A stretch of 10,554 nucleotides of DNA. Origin: DATKWF01 sp035529715 (lineage in GTDB: Bacteria > Chloroflexota > Dehalococcoidia > Dehalococcoidales > RBG-16-60-22). The position numbers and the translations under genes are program-made. A model generated the notes under the pieces. That model was not told the DNA's origin. It made no database searches and was given only the letters and a program-made list of their open reading frames with translations. Location: the NCBI GenBank assembly GCA_035529715.1, contig DATKWF010000139.1, positions 1-10,554 of the forward strand. The letters are read 5' to 3'. Below are positions 7,215 through 10,554 of the stretch, in pieces. Position 1 is the first letter of the stretch; each line of letters starts with the position of its first letter.

Positions 7215-7339
7215 AATTAATGCCTATCTCCTTGAGAGTGATGATATTGAACGGAGAAAAAGAAAAAGCAAGTCTCCAAACTAAAATCTTGAAGAACTTG
7301 CCAGCTGCCAAAAACTAATTTACGCATTTAAGTGGTTAA

Positions 7340-7368
7340 ATTATAACACAATTCAGCTACGGAGTAAA
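7340..7368 (-). promoter_or_regulatory. gyrB promoter with perfect extended -10
   Basis: On the minus strand TTTACT (7368-7363) is followed after 17 bases by a perfect TATAAT (7345-7340), preceded by TG one base away, an extended -10. The start point would be near 7333, giving gyrB a leader of about 120 nt. The leader contains the near-palindrome at 7298-7311 (TTG-x-CAGCTG-x-CAA), a possible operator or short hairpin, and T-rich sequence. It points away from the pyr promoter. Confidence 0.65.
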
Positions 7369-7388
7369 GGTAAAGCAGCCTGAAATAG

Positions 7389-7406
7389 AAATTATTAAAA
7401 TAATTT
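7389..7406. repeat. AT-rich perfect palindrome between the divergent gyrB and pyr promoters
   Basis: AAATTATT (7389-7396) and AATAATTT (7399-7406) are perfect 8-bp inverted arms separated by AA. The element sits upstream of both -35 boxes, about 20 bp from each, where an UP element or a regulator site would act on either promoter. The symmetry is visible; function is not known, and AT-rich palindromes also arise by chance in promoter regions. Confidence 0.4.
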
Positions 7407-7428
7407 GACCTGTGCTTCATTAAACCTG

Positions 7429-7457
7429 TTGCAATAACTCTTTTAATGTGTTACACT
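7429..7457 (+). promoter_or_regulatory. pyr operon promoter
   Basis: TTGCAA (7429-7434) and TACACT (7452-7457) are separated by 17 bases, and TG-T immediately before the second hexamer makes an extended -10. The start point would be near 7464, so the transcript would include the complete PyrR-binding hairpin and terminator before the pyrR ATG at 7571. A TTGACC at 7405-7410 is another -35 candidate but has no -10 at usable spacing. Confidence 0.5.
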
Positions 7458-7482
7458 TCCCAAAGAAAGTTAAAAACATAAA

Positions 7483-7570
7483 CCTTTAAGCTAGTCCGGT
7501 GAGGCTGGTAAGGGAAACTGAAAGAGCCTAAGCAGGTTTGACCTCTTGCCAGCAGGTAAGGGGTTTTTTT
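7483..7570 (+). promoter_or_regulatory. PyrR-responsive attenuator leader of the pyr operon
   Basis: AGTCCGGTGAGGCT (7493-7506) followed three bases later by AAGG (7510-7513) matches the PyrR-binding loop known from Bacillus and other bacteria. CTAG/CTGG with CC/GG forms the upper stem around the GGTGA loop, and CCTT (7483-7486) with AAGG (7510-7513) forms the lower stem. The right side of this hairpin, GGTAAGGG (7507-7514), is repeated exactly at 7555-7562 in the terminator 3' arm. Both copies can pair with CCTCTTGCC (7542-7550), so binding hairpin, antiterminator (7507-7514 with 7543-7550, extended by AAAC 7515-7518 with GTTT 7536-7539) and terminator exclude one another. Expected behaviour by family: UMP-bound PyrR stabilises the first hairpin, frees 7542-7550 and allows termination. 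Confidence 0.88.
7542..7570 (+). terminator. Attenuator terminator abutting the pyrR start codon
   Basis: CCTCTTGCC (7542-7550), loop AGCA, and GGTAAGGGG (7555-7563) form a continuous 9-bp stem with two G-U pairs, followed directly by T7 (7564-7570). The ATG of pyrR is the next base. The 3' arm contains AAGGGG (7558-7563), the only ribosome site for pyrR, so the same stem could also block translation. Confidence 0.88.
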
Positions 7571-8119
7571 ATGGACAAAAATATCATAATGACGACGGAA
7601 GACATCAGGCGAACTCTGGCCCGCATCGCCCACGAAATAATAGAGCAAAACAAGGATATCGACCGCCTGATACTGGTGGGCATGCGAACACGCGGGGTGC
7701 CTCTCGCCAGGCGGCTGGCCGCCAAAATAGAGGAATTTGAAAAAATAAAAACACCGGTTGGCGCCCTGGACATCAACCTCTACCGGGATGACTTCTCTTC
7801 CCTGGAGTCACAACCATTTGTGCAAAGCACCGACATCCCGACCAACGTCGACGGTACATCCATAGTACTGGTTGACGATGTCCTGTATACGGGACGCAGC
7901 ATCCGCGCCGCCATGGATGCTCTCACCGACCTGGGACGTCCCAAGTCAATCCAACTGGCCGTGCTTATTGACCGCGGCCACCGCGAGCTACCGATACGTG
8001 CCGACTACGTGGGCAAGAATATACCCAGCTCCAGACACGAGGAGATAAAGGTGCAACTGGTGGAAACCGACGGCGTAGACGAGGTAGCCATAATTCCTAC
8101 AGCCAAGGAGGCAGAATGA
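7571..8119 (+). CDS. pyrR: PyrR bifunctional pyr operon regulator / uracil phosphoribosyltransferase
   Basis: The 182-residue protein is very close to Bacillus PyrR along its whole length. It shows IRRTLARIAHEI (12-23), LVGMRTRGVPLARRL (35-49), the NLYRDD block (69-74), the PRPP loop SIVLVDDVLYTGRS (97-110), and LAVLIDRGHRELPIRADYVG (129-148). PyrR binds UMP/UTP and then the pyr leader RNA, promoting attenuation; it can also make UMP from uracil and PRPP. The ATG at 7571 has AAGGG at a spacing of 7 nt. A TTG at 7538 in the same frame would start inside the attenuator and add 11 unconserved residues, so it is rejected. The gene is first in the operon, directly behind its own RNA target, and its stop overlaps the pyrB start (ATGA, 8116-8119). 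Confidence 0.96.
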   Translation: MDKNIIMTTEDIRRTLARIAHEIIEQNKDIDRLILVGMRTRGVPLARRLAAKIEEFEKIKTPVGALDINLYRDDFSSLESQPFVQSTDIPTNVDGTSIVLVDDVLYTGRSIRAAMDALTDLGRPKSIQLAVLIDRGHRELPIRADYVGKNIPSSRHEEIKVQLVETDGVDEVAIIPTAKEAE

Positions 8120-9123
8120 CAACAGGTCAGCCAAAAGATGACCTGACTCTATTAATCAAGCCGGAGTCACCCATGACCACTTCAACGTGGCAACACCACC
8201 ACATCCTCGACCTTGATGATTTCACCTCAGGGGAAATAGAGCTCGTTTACCACACCGCCGACGCCATGAAAGAGGTCCTGTCCCGACCAATCAGGAAGGT
8301 GCCCACGCTGAGAGGCAAGACTGTCGCCACGATGTTCTATGAACCGAGCACCCGCACCCGGGTATCCTTTGAGCTGGCTGCCAAAAATTTAAGCGCCGAT
8401 GTGGTTAACATCAGTGCCACCGCCAGCAGCGTAACCAAAGGAGAGTCCCTGATTGATACTCTGGACACACTGCAATCTCTGGGCGCCGATATGGTGGTAA
8501 TGCGGCACCCCTTTTCCGGAGCCCCCTACATCGCCGCCAGATATATTGCCGCCAGCATCATCAATGGCGGTGACGGCTGGCACGCTCACCCCACCCAGGC
8601 ACTGCTCGACCTCTACACCATCCGCGAACATAAAAAAGAAATGAAGGGACTGAAGGCGGTTATTATCGGCGATATTCTGCACAGTCGGGTCGCCCGCTCC
8701 AATATCTGGGGCATGACGACGATGGGAATGAATGTAACTTTATGCTGTCCACCTACCTTCCTGCCCGTCGGACTGGATACCGAGAACGACCGCTTCCCCA
8801 GAGTCAGCATAGAGCCGAACATCGAGGCTGCCCTTGACGGCGCCGATGTGGTGATGACGCTACGCCTGCAAAAGGAAAGGCAGCAAAGCGGACTGCTGCC
8901 CAGCATCCGGGAGTACATCCATCTCTACCAGCTCAACGAGGCAAGGTTGAATAAAGCCAAGCCCGATGCCCTGGTACTCCACCCCGGACCAATGAACGAA
9001 GGGATTGAAATTTCGCCGGGCGTAGCCCACGGTCCGCACTCGGTAATCGCTGAGCAGGTAACCAACGGTGTCGCCATACGCATGGCCTTACTCTATATAC
9101 TAGCCGGGAGTAAAAAACAATGA
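8116..9123 (+). CDS. pyrB: Aspartate carbamoyltransferase catalytic subunit
   Basis: It joins carbamoyl phosphate and aspartate to give N-carbamoyl-aspartate (EC 2.1.3.2), the second step of UMP synthesis. All key motifs are present: carbamoyl phosphate loop FYEPSTRTRVSFE (74-86), SSVTKGES (104-111) with K108, MRHP (129-132), HPTQALLDL (158-166), HSRVARSN (189-196) and the aspartate-side LRLQKER (249-255), then HPGPMNEG (289-296). Translation from 8116 gives 335 residues and is supported by AAGGAGG (8105-8111) and the ATGA overlap with pyrR. A second start at ATG 8173, with GGAG 6 nt upstream, would give 316 residues, nearer the usual length; the first 19 residues look unconserved, so either could be used. 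No pyrI regulatory subunit follows. The neighbouring pyrC suggests a PyrB-PyrC type enzyme. Confidence 0.95.
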   Translation: MTTGQPKDDLTLLIKPESPMTTSTWQHHHILDLDDFTSGEIELVYHTADAMKEVLSRPIRKVPTLRGKTVATMFYEPSTRTRVSFELAAKNLSADVVNISATASSVTKGESLIDTLDTLQSLGADMVVMRHPFSGAPYIAARYIAASIINGGDGWHAHPTQALLDLYTIREHKKEMKGLKAVIIGDILHSRVARSNIWGMTTMGMNVTLCCPPTFLPVGLDTENDRFPRVSIEPNIEAALDGADVVMTLRLQKERQQSGLLPSIREYIHLYQLNEARLNKAKPDALVLHPGPMNEGIEISPGVAHGPHSVIAEQVTNGVAIRMALLYILAGSKKQ

Positions 9124-10421
9124 CAAAGTCGTGGCTCATTCAGGGTGGTAGAATAATCGACCCCAGCCAGGGGATAGACCATGTTGGCGACCTGGTCGTC
9201 AGCGACGGCAAAATATCATCGCCGGGAGAAACCACGCCCAAGGCAGACTACAAGGTCATTCCTGCCGAAGGACTGATTGTCTGCCCGGGATTTATTGATT
9301 TTCACTGCCATCTCCGCCAGCCCGGCTTCGAGGAAAAGGAAACCATCGCCACCGGCACACTCGCTGCCGCCAGAGGCGGCTTCACCACCGTCTGCTGCAT
9401 GCCCAACACCGACCCGCCCCTGGATAACCAGGCGGCGATAGATTATATCAAAGCGGAAGCGGATGCCAGCGGCGTCATCAGTGTCCTGCCCATAGGCTGT
9501 ATCTCCAAAGGCAGGAAGGGTGAGGGACTAGCCGAAATGGGCGAGCTGGCTGCCGCCGGGGTGATTGCCTACAGCGACGACGGCAGTCCGGTGATGAACT
9601 CGCGGCTGATGCGCCAGGCGCTGGACTACAGTCGCACCTTCGGACTGCCGGTTATTGACCACTGCGAGGACACCGTCCTCAGCAATGATGGCCAGATGAA
9701 CGAAGGCATATTAGCCACCCGGCTGGGGCTGCGGGGTATACCCGCCGCCGCCGAAGAGAGCATGGTCGCCCGTGACCTGGCTCTCGCCCGGCTGACCGGA
9801 GCCAGACTGCACATCGCCCATGTCAGCACCGAAGGCTCGGTTGAGCTTATCCGCTGTGCCAAGGAAAAGGGAACCAGGGTTACCGCCGAGGTTACCCCCC
9901 ACCACCTGACCCTCACCGAAGAGGAAGTTACCGGCTACAACACCAACGCCAAGGTAAGTCCACCCCTGAGAACCAGGCGAGACATTGAAGCCCTGATTAA
10001 GGGGCTCAAAGAAAACGTGATTGACATCATCGCTACCGACCACGCCCCCCACGCCGAGATTGATAAGCTGTGTGAATTCGCCCTCGCCCCCTCCGGCATC
10101 AGCGTTTTTGAGACGGCGCTGGGCAGCCTGATGAAGCTGGTGCACGACGGTCAACTGACACTGCCCACCCTCATCGCCAGGCTTACCAGTGAGCCAGCCA
10201 GGATTATCAATTCCGATAAATTGGGCACGTTTAAGGCTGGCGCCCCGGCGGATATTACCATCTTCGACCCGGAGCGGGAGTGGGTGGTTGACACCAGTAA
10301 CTTTGCCTCCAAGGGGAAGAATACGCCGTTAGCCGGCTCAACGCTCAAAGGCAAGGTAATGGCAACCATTTTCCACGGCAAGCTGGTCTATAAAGACGAC
10401 TCGGTTAAGCTGGAACAGTAA
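9120..10421 (+). CDS. pyrC: Dihydroorotase, type I (active)
   Basis: It cyclises N-carbamoyl-aspartate to dihydroorotate (EC 3.5.2.3), the third step of UMP synthesis. The 433-residue protein has the cyclic amidohydrolase fold: GFIDFHCHLRQPGFE (57-71), CCMPNTDPPLDN (92-103), YSDDGSPV (151-158), HCEDT (181-185), HIAHVSTEGS (231-240), VTPHHLTL (258-265), AKVSPPLR (277-284) and DIIATDHAPH (302-311). The metal ligands expected for a working enzyme are all present: H62, H64, D154, H181, H234 and D307. It is therefore catalytic rather than one of the inactive PyrC-like partners found with some PyrB proteins. The ATG overlaps the pyrB stop (ATGA, 9120-9123) with GGGAG 9 nt upstream, so PyrB and PyrC are probably made in coupled amounts. 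It is the last pyr gene visible before the hairpins at 10433-10510. Confidence 0.96.
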   Translation: MTKSWLIQGGRIIDPSQGIDHVGDLVVSDGKISSPGETTPKADYKVIPAEGLIVCPGFIDFHCHLRQPGFEEKETIATGTLAAARGGFTTVCCMPNTDPPLDNQAAIDYIKAEADASGVISVLPIGCISKGRKGEGLAEMGELAAAGVIAYSDDGSPVMNSRLMRQALDYSRTFGLPVIDHCEDTVLSNDGQMNEGILATRLGLRGIPAAAEESMVARDLALARLTGARLHIAHVSTEGSVELIRCAKEKGTRVTAEVTPHHLTLTEEEVTGYNTNAKVSPPLRTRRDIEALIKGLKENVIDIIATDHAPHAEIDKLCEFALAPSGISVFETALGSLMKLVHDGQLTLPTLIARLTSEPARIINSDKLGTFKAGAPADITIFDPEREWVVDTSNFASKGKNTPLAGSTLKGKVMATIFHGKLVYKDDSVKLEQ

Positions 10422-10432
10422 CCTTATGGGGA

Positions 10433-10459
10433 GTCAAGAGGGGCTTCGCCCCTCTTGAC
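10433..10459. repeat. Perfect 12-bp hairpin after pyrC
   Basis: GTCAAGAGGGGC (10433-10444) and GCCCCTCTTGAC (10448-10459) are perfect inverted arms around TTC. The element starts 11 nt after the pyrC stop. It is a very stable hairpin, but no T-run follows on either strand (CAAAAACC on the plus side), so it is not a standard intrinsic terminator. It may slow polymerase, protect the 3' end of the pyr mRNA, or be one unit of a dispersed intergenic palindrome family together with the next hairpin. Confidence 0.6.
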
Positions 10460-10464
10460 CAAAA

Positions 10465-10510
10465 ACCTCCCCCTCTCCTTCAAAGGAGAGGGGGACTAAG
10501 GGGGTGAGGT
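10465..10510. repeat. REP-like GC-rich palindromic element
   Basis: CCCCCTCTCCTT (10469-10480) pairs perfectly with AAGGAGAGGGGG (10483-10494). The purine-rich side continues as ACTAAGGGGGTGAGGT, so that ACCTC (10465-10469) and GAGGT (10506-10510) form outer arms. The layout of a strong core palindrome with an offset G-rich tail resembles dispersed REP/MITE-like repeats common between genes in many bacteria, but one copy cannot prove that. On the minus strand the core hairpin is followed by AGG-TTTTT, which could act as a weak terminator for leftward transcription. Confidence 0.5.
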
Positions 10511-10513
10511 AGA

Positions 10514-10554
10514 ATGGAGATGGCAACGAAAAGGGGGAACCAAGAAGAATACAA
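10514..10554 (+). CDS. Possible start of a further gene, truncated by the window edge
   Basis: An ATG at 10514 (or a second in-frame ATG at 10520) opens a stop-free frame to the window end that reads MEMATKRGNQEEY. A GAGG (10506-10509), part of the palindromic element, lies 4 nt before the first ATG and 10 nt before the second. Thirteen codons are too few to recognise a family, and the N-terminus does not look like CarA, a frequent next gene in pyr operons. The call rests only on the start, the ribosome site and the absence of stops. Confidence 0.25.
   Translation, partial: MEMATKRGNQEEY

Noticed and set aside
7215..7300. Possible terminator or riboswitch in the gyrB leader (CAAGT...ACTTG with T-rich sequence after it)
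   Set aside because: The stem needs several bulges and a long loop, and the T-tract is interrupted; not enough to call.
7538..7570. Upstream TTG start for pyrR adding 11 residues
   Set aside because: It lies inside the attenuator, has no ribosome site, and the extra residues do not match PyrR; the ATG at 7571 does.
9711..10154. Long reverse-strand reading frame inside pyrC (147 codons), and similar long antisense frames in thrC, pyrB and gyrB
   Set aside because: They mirror strong conserved genes, have low-complexity composition and no ribosome sites; they are by-products of codon bias.
1..10554. CRISPR arrays, toxin-antitoxin pairs, defence genes, insertion sequences, tRNA genes
   Set aside because: No spaced direct repeats, no small gene pairs with such motifs, no transposase motifs and no cloverleaf or CCA-type 3' ends were seen; nearly all coding space belongs to recognised core genes.

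Overview
The window is a block of core metabolic and information-processing genes from a bacterium. The gene set and protein style resemble Chloroflexota, most likely a Dehalococcoidia-type genome. The reasons are the short 646-residue GyrB, the hom-thrC pair next to a membrane-anchored parvulin-like protein, the two-gene UxaA-type dehydratase, and GC-rich palindromes of a kind I associate with that group. This assignment is inference from gene content; no marker in the window proves it. I found no CRISPR array, insertion sequence, tRNA, rRNA or phage gene.

Layout from left to right. (1) Positions 1-754, minus strand: a two-gene altronate dehydratase/sulfo-lyase-like (UxaA family) unit. A small SAF-domain gene overlaps by 4 nt a catalytic-domain gene that runs off the left edge. 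(2) Positions 755-976: a divergent control region with a plus-strand promoter and a minus-strand hairpin followed by T6. (3) Positions 977-5259, plus strand: a TTG-started, membrane-anchored protein with two degenerate parvulin domains, then hom (homoserine dehydrogenase), thrC (threonine synthase) and folE (GTP cyclohydrolase I). No homoserine kinase gene lies between hom and thrC. (4) Positions 5274-7214, minus strand: gyrB, convergent with folE across only 14 nt. (5) Positions 7215-7570: a divergent control region with a strong gyrB promoter, an AT-rich palindrome, a pyr promoter and a complete PyrR-type attenuator. (6) Positions 7571-10421, plus strand: pyrR-pyrB-pyrC, tightly packed with two 4-nt ATGA overlaps. 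(7) Positions 10422-10554: two perfect 12-bp hairpins and possibly the start of another gene.

How the genes work together. PyrR senses uridine nucleotides and should bind the leader RNA of its own operon, letting the terminator form and stopping transcription just before the pyrR start codon. PyrB and PyrC then carry out the second and third steps of de novo UMP synthesis. Hom and ThrC are the reductive and final steps of threonine synthesis from aspartate semialdehyde. FolE feeds folate or queuosine synthesis, and GyrB is the ATPase subunit of DNA gyrase.

The best-supported unusual element is the pyr leader: the PyrR-binding hairpin, antiterminator and terminator can all be drawn from the sequence, and the terminator stem contains the pyrR ribosome binding site. 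Nothing in the window amounts to a clearly undescribed multi-gene system. The rest of the interest lies in protein-level oddities (PPIase domains without the catalytic histidine, Pro in the GyrB Toprim EGDSAGG motif) and in non-coding structures.
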